Shown: positions 1 to 12,215 of the stretch, piece by piece
How positions within the stretch are numbered: the stretch's first letter is position 1
How the letters are laid out: every line of letters starts with the position of its first letter
NCBI GenBank assembly: GCA_021521415.1
Contig: JAIQDT010000824.1
Location: 1-64,000 of the forward strand
Direction of reading: 5' to 3'
DNA from: Bidens hawaiensis
Taxonomy: Eukaryota; Streptophyta; Magnoliopsida; Asterales; Asteraceae
Length of the DNA: 64,000 nt
Program-made: the position numbers and the translations under genes
The notes under the pieces: generated by a model
Databases searched by the model: none
The model's input: the letters and a program-made list of their open reading frames with translations, nothing else
What the model was told of the DNA's origin: nothing

Positions 1-225
1 CAAGTGTCATTTTCATACATAAGGGTTGACCAGCTACACAACTTTAGTACATTTTTTTTAAATTTCTTGCAAATCAACATCTGGTGTTTCCAAAATCATG
101 CTATTTTAGTACTTTTCGTTAACCCTGTTTGTTTTTTCTATTAAGTCTATATTAAATTAATTCATGGGTATTTTGAGAATCACAACTGAAATAACAGACC
201 TTATTTATTTTTATCATTTGACAAA

Positions 226-256
226 ACCCGTGTAATACACGGGTTCAAAAACTAGT
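226..256 (+). mobile_element. Helitron-like 3' terminus
   Basis: A GC-rich palindrome at 226-244 (CCCGTGT, AA, TACACGGG) is followed after a short AT spacer by CTAG at 252-255 and then T. A hairpin about 10 nt before a terminal CTRR is the known 3' end of plant Helitrons. The body would extend left of the window, so neither the 5' end nor a helicase can be checked. Confidence 0.5.
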
Positions 257-1744
257 GAAAAATATTTTACTGCACATAAAGCGAATAACTTGGCAAAGGC
301 TAAAGAATTCTAGTAACATGAATTGGAGTTATTTTTAGATATGACATTATAAAAAAATAAACAGAACTTGTCGAAAATTAAAAGTTGAAGTAACTTCTCC
401 CATTTTCAACGGATTTGGACTCGACCCAAGGGCCTCAAGTAAGAGACGGTCTAAAATGGTTAAGGCTTTGAAAACATGGCAAACAAAACTACGGATGATT
501 ATCGGCCCAATATCCAGGTAACCTAGAACCATACCGTATTATAGTGGGACCGTCAAGAGTATCAGGGGTATTAGATGAGGACAGTTCAAGACAGGTTTAT
601 AGACAAAGTGAGCTGCAAAATTCAGTATACATAGATGTCTTAAAATGACTAGGTTATATACATATACATTGAACACATACACAATACCGACTATAGGAAA
701 ACCCTCCTAAAATCACTAGGTTATATATCAAATTTAAAACGCATACCAATTTACAGGTTGGGGCAGGTCATGCACTTACACAGACCGAAACCAAAGAGTT
801 CCAATGTGCAGAACTGAGAACCGAACCCCTTTGATACACGGGTTTCATGGGTTGGTTACAACCTCTAAACTGAGATGAAAAAAAAAAAGACTGAATACAA
901 ATATCAGAAAGCCCGAACCAAAATGGCCCAAATGAATGATCTTTTTGAACAAAATATATCGCCCTGCTCTGGAGTATGTCTTCTACATTAGATTAAGTAT
1001 ATACCAAACTTTGTCATTCGTAAAATCGATTATTATTAGTTATTACAGCCAAAAAAAACAAAAAAACTTGAAGATGGTAGTTTAAAGGGCATTTAATTAC
1101 ATACTGTTAAAGTGACTTAAAACCCGCGCAATACGTGTCATGCTTTACTCTATCAATTCAACGTCAAAACCTGAACAAAGATCAGGCTGCCTATGTGTAT
1201 TTTCACTACATATTTCTGAATTTTTAAATATTCTCCTATTGTTTGGTTCGCGCTATAACTGAGCTAGCTTTTAAACTGCAAATTTCAAAATCTTATCATT
1301 CTTCCAAAAAATAACCAAATTTTGAAACAGTTCAAAGCTCCATAATTAAGTGATCAAACTATTTAAAAGCAGTGCAGAGATAAGTTTTATGATGTCTAAA
1401 ACTATAATTAATTCTTTTATTAAATGGCAACCGAACTTAAACTAGTTTACTACTTGTTTGAGAGAATGGATTAGTCGTCTTAATGAGCAACACTGCATAT
1501 TTTTTATTTTTGTAGAAAAGTATACAAGAATCCTATAATAGAAGAAACTCCATAAGAACAAAATACATCAAACAAAGTGAAAACCTGAACTGCAAGGTAA
1601 AATGCAAGAACCAACATTTGCTGAGGGAAGAAGTTGTAATGGATCATCAAGTCTTGATATGTTCTCTATAAAGGCAGCATGCTTTCAACATAACACGTGA
1701 CCTGATCGAACAATATGTTTCTGAATGCTTGGTTATGCTTTAAT
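257..1744. other. AT-rich intergenic DNA
   Basis: No gene is recognised. Open frames are short and lack motifs. A decayed relative of the hairpin at 226 (CCCGCGCAATACGTGT) lies near 1123-1139 without a CTAG tail. One exon-like segment at 1585-1665 is listed separately. Confidence 0.6.
1585..1665 (-). other. orphan exon-like segment
   Basis: On the minus strand an 81-bp, 27-codon stretch is bounded by an AG acceptor (TTTATAG) and a CAG/GTTTTC donor. It is open throughout and ends in a hydrophobic run (QQMLVLAFYLAVQ). The product is not recognised and no partner exon is found nearby. It may be a remnant or captured exon of a host gene, or chance. Confidence 0.22.
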
Positions 1745-1749
1745 TATAC

Positions 1750-1779
1750 ACTAGGATAGAACCCGTGTGATACACGGGT
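1750..1779 (-). mobile_element. Helitron-like 3' terminus, minus strand
   Basis: Read on the minus strand, a hairpin at 1779-1761 (CCCGTGTATCACACGGG) is followed by a short spacer and CTAG, then T, at 1754-1750. This has the same architecture as the hairpin at 226, in opposite orientation. The Helitron body would run to higher coordinates, so the Tat element starting at 1823 may be inserted in it. Confidence 0.5.
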
Positions 1780-1822
1780 GGTTAAAAAATAAAACCAAAA
1801 AGTTAAATTTGATAATGTACAT

Positions 1823-2271
1823 TGAAGAGCCTACCCATGAGACGGGCTCATGGACAGGCCTCCAGCCCAATAATCCAAGCAAGGCCCAACGAAGGCAGGC
1901 CCAATAATGAAAGAAGTTCTAGAAGATGGCCTGGCGGGAAGGTAGTTTGCGGGAGAAAATCATGCAACAACTCCGATCCGGTTGCTGGTCCGAGGTACGC
2001 ACGTCCCAGGATAAGGGGCAGTAACCAGGGGATAAAGATCTGCAAAGACGGCAAGGCCCGCTGGAAGCAAGGTCGGACCAAAGGACTCGGCTGGATGAAA
2101 TAGACCATAGGATCATGCACATATATGTTTGTGTCTATAAATAAGGATAGATAACACTTGTATTATCTCATACACAACACACCATACATACTGGGCACCA
2201 CACACTTCACATCGATCCCATTCTTGTAATCGTTAGGAACCTTACCCGGTCCACCGGAATAGGATCCAACA
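1823..2271 (+). repeat. 5' LTR of Tat-A
   Basis: It starts TGAAGAGCC and ends GATCCAACA. It matches 21417-21863, differing by scattered substitutions and a 2-bp indel (GTGTGT/GTGT) near 2131. A TATA box lies at 2135-2142. Confidence 0.92.
2135..2142 (+). promoter_or_regulatory. TATA box of the Tat-A LTR promoter
   Basis: TATAAATA lies about 130 bp before the LTR end, the expected place for the U3 core promoter in a short plant LTR. Confidence 0.6.
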
Positions 2272-2289
2272 TTAGCGCCATCCGTGGGA
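2272..2289 (+). other. putative primer binding site of Tat-A
   Basis: TTAGCGCCATCCGTGGGA directly follows the 5' LTR. The second Tat element has the related TTGGCACCATCCGG in the same place. The tRNA partner is not assigned here. Confidence 0.5.
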
Positions 2290-2324
2290 CCTCTTGATTA
2301 CGGGTCTTACTTAGACATCCAAGA

Positions 2325-3515
2325 ATGGCCGATCAAATCCCAAAAAACATGCCGCCTCCTTTCCTTTCGAGTTCAGGGAAAGGTCACGTTGTTAACGAAG
2401 AAGCAAGCGAAGTTCAGCAGGAACCTGATGCCCGACTAGGAGACGAAAGGCCCCTCCTGGTGGAAGATATCATGGGGCGAGAAGGGGAGGAGGAAGAACC
2501 CCACAAGAAGATGGAGAGAGAGAGAGTGATGGAAAGTTACCCCGGAGTTCATACGAGCCCATAAGGACACCTTGAGGGCCTTTTTAGACGAAGATGAGAA
2601 AAAGGAAAAACTAGAAACATTTCGGACCCGGCTCTCTTTCGAGACGCCCGGGTCGCAGTTGAATACAGAAGGCCCCAGTGTTCCCCGCGGGGGTCCCGAC
2701 GCGCTGATAGAATCTCTGATACTCTCCTATCCACTACTAAGGGGAAGGAGAAAGTATCGGGAAATCCACTGGACGGACCATACCGACCCAGGGACACCTC
2801 TGACGTCTCCAAGTTCACCAAACGTATAGCTGAGGCCCCTCTACCCCCAAAGTTAAAATATCCCTCTACGGTTGACAAATACGACGGCACACAAGATCCA
2901 GAAGACCACCTACATGCCTACCGGGGGGCTGGGCTGGTGAGTGGTTGGTTCATGCCGGTGTGGTGTCTTATGTTCCCCCAAACGCTAACAAGGGGAGCCC
3001 GGGGTCTGGTTTTATAGTATAGAGCCGGGAAGCATTGACAGTTATGAGAAACTAAGAGAAAAATTCCTTCGGAATTTCAGTCAGTAAAGAAAGGCCATGC
3101 CATGAAGAATCCCAACGAGATCCTCCATATACGAAGAAAAGATGAAGAGAAAGTAGAGCAATTCATGGAAAGGTACATCTCTGAAAGCATGAATATAAAG
3201 GGAGTACCGAAGGTAATGAAAATCTGTGGATTCATTAATGGGGTTAGGTTCTCACAACTTACAGAAAAGTTAGGGGAGGATTTTCCCGCCACCTTTGATC
3301 AGCTCATGGACCGAGTCAGATCTTTTGTTAGGGGAAAAGACACGGGATCCAAACTAAGGGAGTGGGAAGGAAAAAAGGGGGGGAACTGCGAGAAGATATG
3401 GAGGCAACCCCTTAGGACGGGGAAGAACGTCAGGGGAAGGGGTCAGATTTACCCCTTACAAGTGCCCACACCCTGTCAGCACATCCTACTACCCTCCTCG
3501 CTTTTCCACCCCTAG
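2325..3515 (+). pseudogene. broken gag of Tat-A
   Basis: Gag would build the virus-like particle. An N-terminal open frame (2325-2564) is acidic and low-complexity. A second block reads PSTVDKYDGTQDPEDHLHAY near 2865-2925, the usual start of the Tat gag core. A third, at 3102-3515, carries the retrotransposon gag fold (MERYISESMNIKGV, then the FINGVRFSQLTEKL segment). The blocks lie in different frames with stops between them, so no full Gag can be made. No zinc knuckle is seen. Confidence 0.75.
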
Positions 3516-3638
3516 CAGGGCGGAAACTTTTCGCCCTAAGCCTCTTTTGGGAGATCGATTGCATACAAGAAACAGGGATGTGATGGTGGCTGACCGAGCC
3601 AAGTATACACCCCGGGCTTCCACTCAACTGAAGCAACC

Positions 3639-5010
3639 TTGCATACCCAACCCCCAGGGATATTGCAACTATCACAAAGCCCGGGGCATTCCACTGAGAG
3701 TTGCGTGCAGTTAAAGAAGTTATGGGAGGCTGCCCTTAAGGCAGGGCAGCTACCGCTCCCTCCCAAAGAGGGGACCTCAAAGGTTAAGGAAGAAGATGAA
3801 GATAAACATTTTGTTGATATGATCCGACGAAGAGGGAATGAGGAGGAGCGCAAAGATCGGAGTATTAAGAGGGGAAAAAGTGAAGCATTTCCCCAGAATC
3901 CTGTATGGATGAATGTCCTCCTATCGTTCTCAGGACTAACTAACGAGGACGCTAGGGAAATGCCGCTGAACATAACCGCCAGCGTTGTGGGAAACCGGGT
4001 CGCCCGGGTCCACGTAGATGGGGGAAGCGGGGTGGAAGTCATGTATGAGCACTGCTTCGCGAGACTCCAAAAGGAAGTGTGGGACCGCCTGGAAGAAGAC
4101 GTATGCCCTTTGGTAGGTTTTTCGGGGGAGGTTGTTAAGACTTTGGGCTTCATAACCCTCCCTTTCAGTCTAAGGGAGGGTGCAAAGGCTCGGACAGTCC
4201 AGCTTCGGTTCTCGGTAGTCAGAGCTCCGTCAAAGTACAACATCATATTGGGGCGCCCTAGCATAAGGGCCCTCCAAGCCATAGCGTCCACCGCGCACGG
4301 ATGCATCAAATTCCCAACCCCTGAAGTGGTAGCCACAATACTGTCCTCGGCTGAGATTGTCGCCAGCGTAGATCTAGAATGGAAATCAAAAAAGAAGCAT
4401 GCACGGAACGAGGAATGGGTCCTCAACGGGGAGTTCCCCGATCAGATGGTCAAGATAGGGACCTCGTTGACAGATAAAAGGAGAGCAGGGCTAAAAGAGC
4501 TTTTGATGAGAAACGTGGATGTGTTCGCATGGAAAGACGAACACATGACGGGGATTCCCCGAAACCAAGTACAACACAGTCTCAAAGAGTTCCATTGGAT
4601 GGAGCCTGTAAAGAAAAAGAAAAGAAGTCTGGGGACAGAAAAAAGCCAAGCCGTATTAAAAGAAACCCGGAAGTTATTGCAAGCTGGAATAGTCAGGAAG
4701 GTAAAATACCCACAATGGATCTCCAACCCAGTGATGATAGCGAAAGCCGACAACAGTTGGCGAATGTGTATTGACTTCAAGGATTTGAACAAGGCTTGCC
4801 CAAAAGATGCGTACCCACTCCCCAAAGTTGAGAAGAAGATAGAATCTTTGGCGGAATATCCCCTGAGGTGTTTTTTAGACGCCTATAAGGGACACCATCA
4901 GGTACAAATGGACCCCAAAGATGAGGAAAAGATAGCTTTTTACACTGACGAGGGGACCTTCTATTACACTAAGATGCCATTCGGTCTGAAAAACGCAAGA
5001 GCCACGTACC
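3639..5010 (+). pseudogene. protease and N-terminal reverse transcriptase of Tat-A
   Basis: A single open frame carries a retropepsin-like domain and then the start of reverse transcriptase. The protease active-site region reads VDGGSGVEVMYEHCF, where related elements have D-T/S-G, so the catalytic motif is altered. The RT part shows RMCIDFKDLNKACPKDAYPL, FLDAYKGHHQVQ and KMPFGLKNARATY. The frame stops just past 5010 because the chromovirus is inserted there. RT continues at 14126 after the duplicated GTACC. The long frame on the opposite strand (3536-4426) is a shadow. Confidence 0.82.
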
Positions 5011-6912
5011 TGTAACACCCCGACCAAAGGCGGATTATACATCGGGGCGCCACATATTGTTTCATTACTCGTGACACTATTGGTGTCAATATTTATTAAT
5101 ACACATTTTATCGCGCACGCGCAGCGGGGAAAATAAAGAACATAAATCAAACATAAATCAATATATTATAAATTATAACATTCAAACATCATTAACTTGT
5201 CCTGATACATTTTAATTCTAGGTCCAAAAGTAAAAACGTCCTACGTGTCCACAAGCTCCAAAACAGCTACTGCAAACCTGAACATGTGTTAAAATAAACG
5301 TCAAACACTTGCGTGTTGGTGAGAAATCAAGTTTAATACAATACATAGATAACAATAAAATCTGCGCGCAACATGTGTATGTCTGGTTTTCAACAAGGGT
5401 GTAATCTGATCGGGACCAACTCTAAGATTCATAAGACTGCCAGTGCTCACAATTGAGCTCACAAACAAGACTAACTGTGCATGTGTAAACAAAAGAGAAA
5501 AATCATAAACGAATGTTCTCCCGTGTTCATCTAATGGTACCATGAAAACTGCGGAATAGACCGACAAGACGGTTAATGATCCACACATACAAATAAACAG
5601 CCAAGTCTACGTCCTCAACACATGGGATACTGCGCGACTAAAGTTCATAAACAGTTTAAGACTCAAGTTTTGTATGAACACATGAACATCCCAAAGCATT
5701 TAAAATAAAAAGGGATTAGATACGAGATAACTCACATGATAATCGATGCGGTGTAAAGCAAGAACCAACTTTAAACAAGCACAAGTTATCCTATAAATAA
5801 GATTATTGTTTTAATGATTTGTTTCAAGTCTTGATTATAAGTTAGCATAATTAATAAGTAAACTATTATATATAATATATATTACCGGAAAAGCAGGGCA
5901 GAACAGGGAGGAAGACGGAGGCAGAGAGGAAGACGGCAGAGAGAGCAAGGAGCAAGAGAACAGGAGAGATTAAGTGTTTTGTGTGTGATGTGTTATGAAA
6001 ATATTATTATTATTTATAGGAAAACCCTAGGAGACACAAACCCTAGAAAAAGGGGAAAAGATCTCAAAAAGTAAAAGAAAAGATATCAACGGTAAAAAGT
6101 TCTGAAAAGTAAAGATATCAAAAGATATGGCAGCTGCAGGGGGCAAGATAAAGCTAACAGGGAACAGTAAAAAGCATGGGCGGGTCAGATAAAGGTACTG
6201 GTCAAGCATGGCAAAAGCATATCTCAAAAGATAATGTCAGTCACTTTTTCTACCAACCAATGGGGTTGGTACGCATGCTGCGCCGAAAGTAACTTTTCAG
6301 ACATAAAGCAGATTAGGTCAACGGCTCAAAAGATAAGACAACACAAAAGCAAACGGCTAGATTTAAACAGAAGATACAAGGGTTAAGCGCGGGAAGGCTG
6401 AGTGCGCGAGCGCGAAGGCTGGCACAACAACCCTTAGCGCACTGCGGGAAGAATCACATCCTTAGCGTGCTGTGTGAACTAGAATTCTAAGCGCATCGCG
6501 GGAAGAACATACATTCTTAGCGCATTGCGGGAAGAACATGCATTCTTAGCGCGCTGCGAGAAGAGTTCTCTTCACGCATCGCAGGAACAAGATGTCTTCA
6601 CGCAGGCTTCCATGTAAGGAGTCTGGCGCGTGGAGCTGCAGACATCCTTAGGCGGGAAGAACCAAAGGACAAGCAAAGAGGAGGGAAACAAGGCGTAAGG
6701 GCGGGACGGCGACAAGAGGGAAAAGAAGGCGGAAAGAGAGAAGGAAGAGGGAGGGGACGGCGGAAAGAAAGAGAGAGAAAGAGGCGGGAAGGAAAATATA
6801 TTATTATTATTATTATTAAAAGTAAAATATAAGTATAAATATTAAATAATAAAAGAGAGATCGGGTCAGAGAAACGGGTACCTGGATCGGGTCGGATCGG
6901 GCAGATGTCACA
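5011..6912 (-). repeat. 3' LTR of the chromovirus
   Basis: On the plus strand it begins TGTAACACCCC and ends GATGTCACA; it matches 12219-14120 over the full 1,902 bp. Short open frames such as 5301-5588 and 6027-6227 recur in both LTRs and show no protein motif. Confidence 0.95.
6432..6592 (-). repeat. GC-rich repeats in the chromovirus 3' LTR
   Basis: About five imperfect units of about 35 bp carry the core TTAGCGCATTGCGGGAAGAA. The same block sits at 13640-13800 in the other LTR. Confidence 0.7.
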
Positions 6913-6926
6913 GTCTCCCCTACTTT
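6913..6926 (-). other. polypurine tract of the chromovirus
   Basis: On the minus strand AAAGTAGGGGAGAC abuts the 3' LTR, the expected plus-strand primer site. Confidence 0.75.
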
Positions 6927-6946
6927 AAGAAATTTCGTCCCGAAAT

Positions 6947-9900
6947 TTATCTCGAAGTAGGTTGCGCAGAGAACAGGTGCGGGTACTTGATCTTCATTTG
7001 ATCTTCCCTTTCCCATGTAAACTCGGCTCCGCGCTTGGACTCCCAACGAACTTTCACGATAGGGATACGACTGCGCTTGGTTTGCTTAACCTCGCGATCC
7101 ATAATCTCAACAGGCTTCTCAACGAAATGCATAGATTCATCAACTTGAACTTCATCGAGTGAAATGTGAAGGTTCTCGTCAGCTAAACACTTCTTGAGAT
7201 TGGATACATGGAACGTTGGATGCACATTACTGAGCGCGGGCGGCAGGTCAAGTCTGTAGGCAACTTTTCCCACACGCGCGAGAATCTTGAATGGACCAAC
7301 ATAACGAGGAGCAAGCTTACCCTTCTTCCCAAAGCGGACAACACCTTTCCAAGGCGACACCTTGAGGAGAACAAGATCACCAACTTGAAATTCGAGAGGC
7401 TTCCGCCTACGATCTGCGTAACTCTTCTGTCGGCTTCTAGCAGTCAGCAGATGCTCCCCGATCTTGGCGATTTTATCGGTTGTCTCTTGAACAAGTTCGG
7501 GTCCTGTGATTTGAGTTTCACCCACTTCGCTCCAACAGATCGGGGAGCGGCACTTACGACCGTAAAGTGCTTCAAATGGGGCCATACCAATACTGGAATG
7601 ATAGCTGTTGTTATAAGAGAACTCGACCAAAGGCAGGTGTGAATCCCAATTACCTCCAAAATCAAGAACACAAGATCGGAGCATATCCTCAAGAGTTTGA
7701 ATAGTTCGCTCAGACTGACCGTCAGTCTGAGGATGATATGCCGTACTCATGTCCAAGCGAGTTCCTAGCGCAGATTGGAGAGATTTCCAAAAGCGAGATA
7801 TAAAACGGCCATCGCGATCGGATATGATGCTCAAAGGAGTACCATGGCGGCAGACGATTTCCTTGACATAAAGCTGCGCGAGTTGCTCAACACGGTAGTT
7901 TTCACGAATGGGCAGGAAGTGAGCAGACTTAGTCAATCGATCCACTATTACCCAAATGCTATCATGTTTGCTTGCTGTCAAAGGTAACTTGGTAATAAAG
8001 TCCATCGCTACACATTCCCATTTCCACGTAGGAATTTCTGGTTGTTCGAGCAAACCAGATGGGCGTTGGTGTTCAGCTTTTACTTTAGAACAAGTCAGAC
8101 ATCTAGCTACGAACACAGCAATATCCTTTTTCATACCGGGCCACCAATAAGTTATGCGCAAATCCTTGTACATCTTATCAGCGCCAGGATGAATAGAATA
8201 CCGAGATTTGTGCGCTTCACTCAGGATATCAGCGCGAAGATTCTCATCAAAGGGAATCCAGATGCGATTAAGATAGCAGAGAATTCCACTCAGATTAGGG
8301 ACAAAGTGCGCTTCCGCGCCACACGCTAACTCGGCGCGAAGGTTACCGTTACTGATGGATGCGCGCTGCGCGTCACGAATACGCGATTCAAGGTTGCTTT
8401 GAATCGGCGCAAAGTGAAGATGCGTGCGCGGCAAGATACAGTTAAGTTGGCAGGGTTTTCGGCTGAGCGCATCGGCTACCACATTAGCCTTACCAGGATG
8501 ATACCGGATCTCACAATCGTAATCGCTGATGAGTTCGTTCCATCGGCGTTGCCTCATGTTAAGTTCCTTTTGATCAAAGATATGCTGAAGGCTTTTATGG
8601 TCAGTGTAGAGGATACACTTAGTACCATAAAGGTAGTGTCTCCAGATCTTCAAGGCAAAAACAACTGCACCAAGCTCGAGGTCGTGAGTTGTATAATTCT
8701 TTTCATGAACCTTAAGTTGCCTTGATGCGTAAGCGATAACCTTGCCTCGTTGCATAAGAACACAACCGAGACCTTGGTTGGATGCATCGCAATACACGAC
8801 AAAATCATCATTACCCTCAGGTAGCGCAAGAACAGGAGCTTCACACAACAAACGCTTGAGCGTTAGAAAGGCTTCTTCTTGCTTCGAGCCCCAAATATAC
8901 GGTTTACCTTTGTGCGTCAGAGCTGTTAAAGGCAAAGCGATCTTTGAGAAGTTCGAAATGAAACGCCGGTAATAACCAGCTAAGCCCAGAAAGGAACGGA
9001 TCTCAGAAGGAGAGGATGGCGTAATCCAGTTCTTGATTGCTTCAATCTTGGATGGGTCGACATGAATACCCATCTTGTTTACAACATGACCAAGAAACTG
9101 TACTTCATCAGACCAAAATTCACACTTGGAAAGCTTAGCATAGAGTTGCTCGGCTCTAAGCTTTTGCAATACCAATCGGAGATGTTGCTCATGCTCGGCC
9201 TTGGTCTTAGAATACACCAGAACATCATCGATAAACACGATCACGAATTTATCCAAGAAAGGCCTACACACCCGATTCATAAGATCCATGAAAACGGCGG
9301 GTGCGTTGGTTAAACCGAAGGACATGACCAAGAATTCAAAATGGCCATAACGAGTTCGAAAAGCAGTCTTCGGAACATCTTCATCGCGGATGCGCAACTG
9401 GTGATAGCCAGAGCGGAGATCAATCTTCGAGAAACAAGAGGCACCTTGGAGTTGATCAAAGAGGTCGTCAATACGCGGTAAGGGATACCGGTTTTTAATG
9501 GTGAGTTTGTTCAACTCGCGGTAATCAATACACATGCGAAACGATCCATCTTTCTTTTTAACGAACAACACCGGAGCACCCCAGGGCGAAGAGCTAGGGC
9601 GAATGAATCCTTTAGCAGTCAACTCTTGAAGTTGGCTGGCCAATTCTTGCATCTCAGCGGGTGCAAGACGATAAGGAGATTTAGCTACGGGGGAAGCACC
9701 AGGGACAAGATCAATACGGAACTCGACTTCACGAGCGGGAGGGATACCAGGAAGATCATCAGGAAAAACTTCAGGGAAATCACGCACAACAGGGATATCG
9801 CGAAGCTTCTTCTCTTCAGCAGGCTTAACCACATGGGCTAGGAATGCAATATACTTCTTCCGCATGAGCCTTTGGGCTTCGGCGCAAGACATAAGTTTAA

Positions 9901-11563
9901 GACCGCTGGAGGGTTTTTCGCCGTAAATATGAAGATCACCATTTTCTCGAGGTATGCGAATCAATTTCTTGGCGCAAATAACTTCGGCGCGATTCTTCGA
10001 GAGCCAGTCCATACCAATAATAACATCAAAGCTTCCAAGAGGCATAGGGATGAGGTCGATCAGAAAATCGTTTTCGTTAAGGTTAAGCGTGCAATCTTTA
10101 ATTACCGAGTTTATTAAAACAGTTTCGCCATTAGCCAATTCAACTGAAAAATCTTCTTTTAAGTTATCGCGCGGTCGCGCAAGCTTCCGCTCAAAGGCGC
10201 GAGAGATAAAACTTCTATCGGCGCCAGTATCAAAAAGCATAGATGCATAAAATCCGTTAAGCAAAAATGTACCATTAACTACGTCGTTATTCGCTTGCGC
10301 TTGGTGCGCGGTTATGTTAAAAGCTCGGCCACGCGTCACTTGGTTCGAAATTTGGTTCACCGGATTCGCTTGAGTAATCTGAACTTGTAGCCTTGGGCAC
10401 GCGTTCCGGAAATGACTTGGATCACCGCAGTTAAAGCACGATCTGGGTCGTGGGTTTTGGTAAGTTGGCTGTGGGTTCTGCGGGTAGGCTGGTGGTGTTG
10501 GCGCAATTGGATTGGCGGGAAGGACTCTACAGTTTTCAGCAGTGTGACCAGTACGGCCACATCGGTTGCAAAGTCGACACGGGGTTTGGGTTGGGTGGTG
10601 AAATCTACAGGTTGGGCAAAAGGGTTGATTTCCTGTGTAAGGTTTCTTAGTTGGCGGGGCAGGGAGTGCGGGATTGGTTAAGGCATAGTTATGGACTACA
10701 GGAGGTGTTGGGTAGGTTGACAGTGGGTTAGGCGCGTAAACTGGGGGTTGGTAAACGGGTTGCTGGACAATGGGCGGGTTGGTAAGCGCATAGGCCTTGC
10801 GCCTGCGCTTGAGGTTGTTACGGTTTGAGGGTTCTGGTTTGGTTTCTGCGGGTTCAGGGACAGTTTTGGTGGTTTTGGTCTTCTCAGTTCCCCGCAGGAA
10901 CAGAGTTCCTGCTCTGACATGGTTGTCGCTGAGCACAGCGGCCAACTCAATAGCGTCAGGGAGGGTTACTGGGTTTCTGGCCCATACAGAATCTTGAATT
11001 TCCATGGGGAGACCCCCAAGGAATTTCTCGATGGCTCGGCGGGAAGGGGTAACAAGGTGAGGGACCAGTAAGCTTAGCTCGTGGAAGCGCGTCGCGTACT
11101 CGCGCGCTTCACCGCTGTATTGCTTCAAGTTCCAGAATTCTTCCTCCAGGCGCTTAACTTCGTTGGGAGGGCAGAATTCTCGCGTAAGAATTTCCTTGAA
11201 TTCCTCCCATGTCATGCTAGAAGCAGCCTCTGCGCCACGCGCATGAGCTACTCCATTCCACCATGTAAGCGCTCTGGATTCCAGGACACTGGAAGCATAT
11301 AGGGTTCGTCTTTCCGAGGGGCATTGGGTATGGAGGAAAGCGTTTTCAATCTTCTCAAGCCATTGGAGCATCACGGTGGCTCCTTCAAGACCTGTGAACT
11401 TCGGAGGGTTACCCGCATTAAAGGACTTAATGTTATAACTGGAGGTATTAGCATTGTTTTGGCTCAATGCTTGGGCTATCACGGCGGCCATTTCCTGGGA
11501 ACGTTGCTGTCTACGCATGCGCGAGGCTTCTCTTCTCTGAAATCGGCGAGATAGCGGAGGCAT
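6947..11563 (-). CDS. Gag-Pol polyprotein of the chromovirus, intact
   Basis: A 1,538-aa uninterrupted frame starts at ATG 11563. Gag core spans about residues 45-225. CCHC knuckles follow at about 332-345 ([14 protein letters not shown]) and 376-389 ([14 protein letters not shown]). Protease has FDTGADRSF near 444-452. RT runs about 600-790 with [10 protein letters not shown] and the catalytic FIDD near 777-780. RNase H is about 920-1035 (YCDAS, YTDHKS, ADALSR). Integrase has its zinc residues H1118, H1125, C1155, C1158 and the DDE triad about D1188, D1249, E1285. A chromodomain ends the protein (about 1475-1525), thought in this family to steer integration by reading chromatin. Every catalytic residue checked is present. 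Gag and Pol share one frame, so their ratio must be set after translation. Confidence 0.96.
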   Translation of the reverse strand: MPPLSRRFQRREASRMRRQQRSQEMAAVIAQALSQNNANTSSYNIKSFNAGNPPKFTGLEGATVMLQWLEKIENAFLHTQCPSERRTLYASSVLESRALTWWNGVAHARGAEAASSMTWEEFKEILTREFCPPNEVKRLEEEFWNLKQYSGEAREYATRFHELSLLVPHLVTPSRRAIEKFLGGLPMEIQDSVWARNPVTLPDAIELAAVLSDNHVRAGTLFLRGTEKTKTTKTVPEPAETKPEPSNRNNLKRRRKAYALTNPPIVQQPVYQPPVYAPNPLSTYPTPPVVHNYALTNPALPAPPTKKPYTGNQPFCPTCRFHHPTQTPCRLCNRCGRTGHTAENCRVLPANPIAPTPPAYPQNPQPTYQNPRPRSCFNCGDPSHFRNACPRLQVQITQANPVNQISNQVTRGRAFNITAHQAQANNDVVNGTFLLNGFYASMLFDTGADRSFISRAFERKLARPRDNLKEDFSVELANGETVLINSVIKDCTLNLNENDFLIDLIPMPLGSFDVIIGMDWLSKNRAEVICAKKLIRIPRENGDLHIYGEKPSSGLKLMSCAEAQRLMRKKYIAFLAHVVKPAEEKKLRDIPVVRDFPEVFPDDLPGIPPAREVEFRIDLVPGASPVAKSPYRLAPAEMQELASQLQELTAKGFIRPSSSPWGAPVLFVKKKDGSFRMCIDYRELNKLTIKNRYPLPRIDDLFDQLQGASCFSKIDLRSGYHQLRIRDEDVPKTAFRTRYGHFEFLVMSFGLTNAPAVFMDLMNRVCRPFLDKFVIVFIDDVLVYSKTKAEHEQHLRLVLQKLRAEQLYAKLSKCEFWSDEVQFLGHVVNKMGIHVDPSKIEAIKNWITPSSPSEIRSFLGLAGYYRRFISNFSKIALPLTALTHKGKPYIWGSKQEEAFLTLKRLLCEAPVLALPEGNDDFVVYCDASNQGLGCVLMQRGKVIAYASRQLKVHEKNYTTHDLELGAVVFALKIWRHYLYGTKCILYTDHKSLQHIFDQKELNMRQRRWNELISDYDCEIRYHPGKANVVADALSRKPCQLNCILPRTHLHFAPIQSNLESRIRDAQRASISNGNLRAELACGAEAHFVPNLSGILCYLNRIWIPFDENLRADILSEAHKSRYSIHPGADKMYKDLRITYWWPGMKKDIAVFVARCLTCSKVKAEHQRPSGLLEQPEIPTWKWECVAMDFITKLPLTASKHDSIWVIVDRLTKSAHFLPIRENYRVEQLAQLYVKEIVCRHGTPLSIISDRDGRFISRFWKSLQSALGTRLDMSTAYHPQTDGQSERTIQTLEDMLRSCVLDFGGNWDSHLPLVEFSYNNSYHSSIGMAPFEALYGRKCRSPICWSEVGETQITGPELVQETTDKIAKIGEHLLTARSRQKSYADRRRKPLEFQVGDLVLLKVSPWKGVVRFGKKGKLAPRYVGPFKILARVGKVAYRLDLPPALSNVHPTFHVSNLKKCLADENLHISLDEVQVDESMHFVEKPVEIMDREVKQTKRSRIPIVKVRWESKRGAEFTWEREDQMKIKYPHLFSAQPTSR

Positions 11564-11726
11564 TCTATAAAAATTTTAATTTTAGTTAATATCTTGGTTT
11601 TAGCGCAAAGTTTTAATCTTATAAAGCTTGGTTTCGCAGGGTTAGATACTATCAAAAGTTAAAGTAGAATAAATGATCCTAAATGCAGACTTAATAAAGG
11701 TAACAAATTCGAATCAAGAATCGACA

Positions 11727-11965
11727 ATTCATGTATCACCATGACTTTCCGAATTCCCAATTTAAAATATACGAGCAAACGAGTATTGGAGATTGACGAT
11801 TCATGTATCACCATGACTTTTCAATCCTCAATATAAAACATACAAGAAAATGAGTATTGGAGGTTGACAATTCATGTATCACCATGACTTTTCAAGTCTC
11901 CAACCTCAGAACATAATCGTAAATGGAAATTGAAAATCAACTATTCATGTATCACCATGACTTTT
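11727..11965 (-). repeat. four 72-bp direct repeats in the chromovirus leader
   Basis: The core ATTCATGTATCACCATGACT occurs at 11727, 11799, 11870 and 11943, a spacing of 71-73 bp. It lies between the primer site and the gag ATG, so it is in the transcribed leader. On the sense (minus) strand each core holds two ATGs in an imperfect palindrome (CATGGTGATACATG). Upstream ORFs, RNA packaging or dimerisation are possible roles, none shown. Confidence 0.85.
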
Positions 11966-12203
11966 CGGATTTTCAAATCCCACAAACGAATATGTAAGTA
12001 AAATCAATAAAAATCGAAATTCAACCAAAATCGAAATATCGCGAAATAGAACATAAAATCATATACTGCGCAAGTGCGAGCATATTCATAAATAACGAGT
12101 AATTAACAATAAGCGCGCAAACATGAGATTTCTCTCATGCGCGAGAAGGGACTCTTAGGTATTCTAGGCCGTTACGTCTAACCACCTATCCTAAAGTCAA
12201 CGA
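11966..12203 (-). other. rest of the chromovirus leader
   Basis: Non-coding 5' leader between the repeats and the primer site. The strip around 12110-12145 has CG-rich short inverted motifs (GCGCGC, CATGCGCG). No further element is recognised. Confidence 0.5.
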
Positions 12204-12215
12204 GCTCTGATACCA
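12204..12215 (-). other. primer binding site (initiator tRNA-Met)
   Basis: On the minus strand TGGTATCAGAGC, the standard 12-nt complement of plant initiator tRNA-Met, starts 3 nt after the 5' LTR. Confidence 0.92.

Noticed and set aside
3536..4426. 296-aa open frame on the minus strand
   Set aside because: It lies wholly opposite the Tat-A protease/RT frame, has no domain and is not conserved in Tat-B. Shadow frame.
5301..6227. Short minus-strand frames in the chromovirus LTRs
   Set aside because: Recur in both LTRs only because the LTRs are the same sequence; no protein features.
7208..11554. Many plus-strand frames of 60-144 aa
   Set aside because: They are opposite the intact chromovirus polyprotein and show no motifs.
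11727..11965. CRISPR-like regular spacing of repeats
   Set aside because: Plant nuclear DNA, four imperfect units, no cas genes, and the block sits in a retrotransposon leader.
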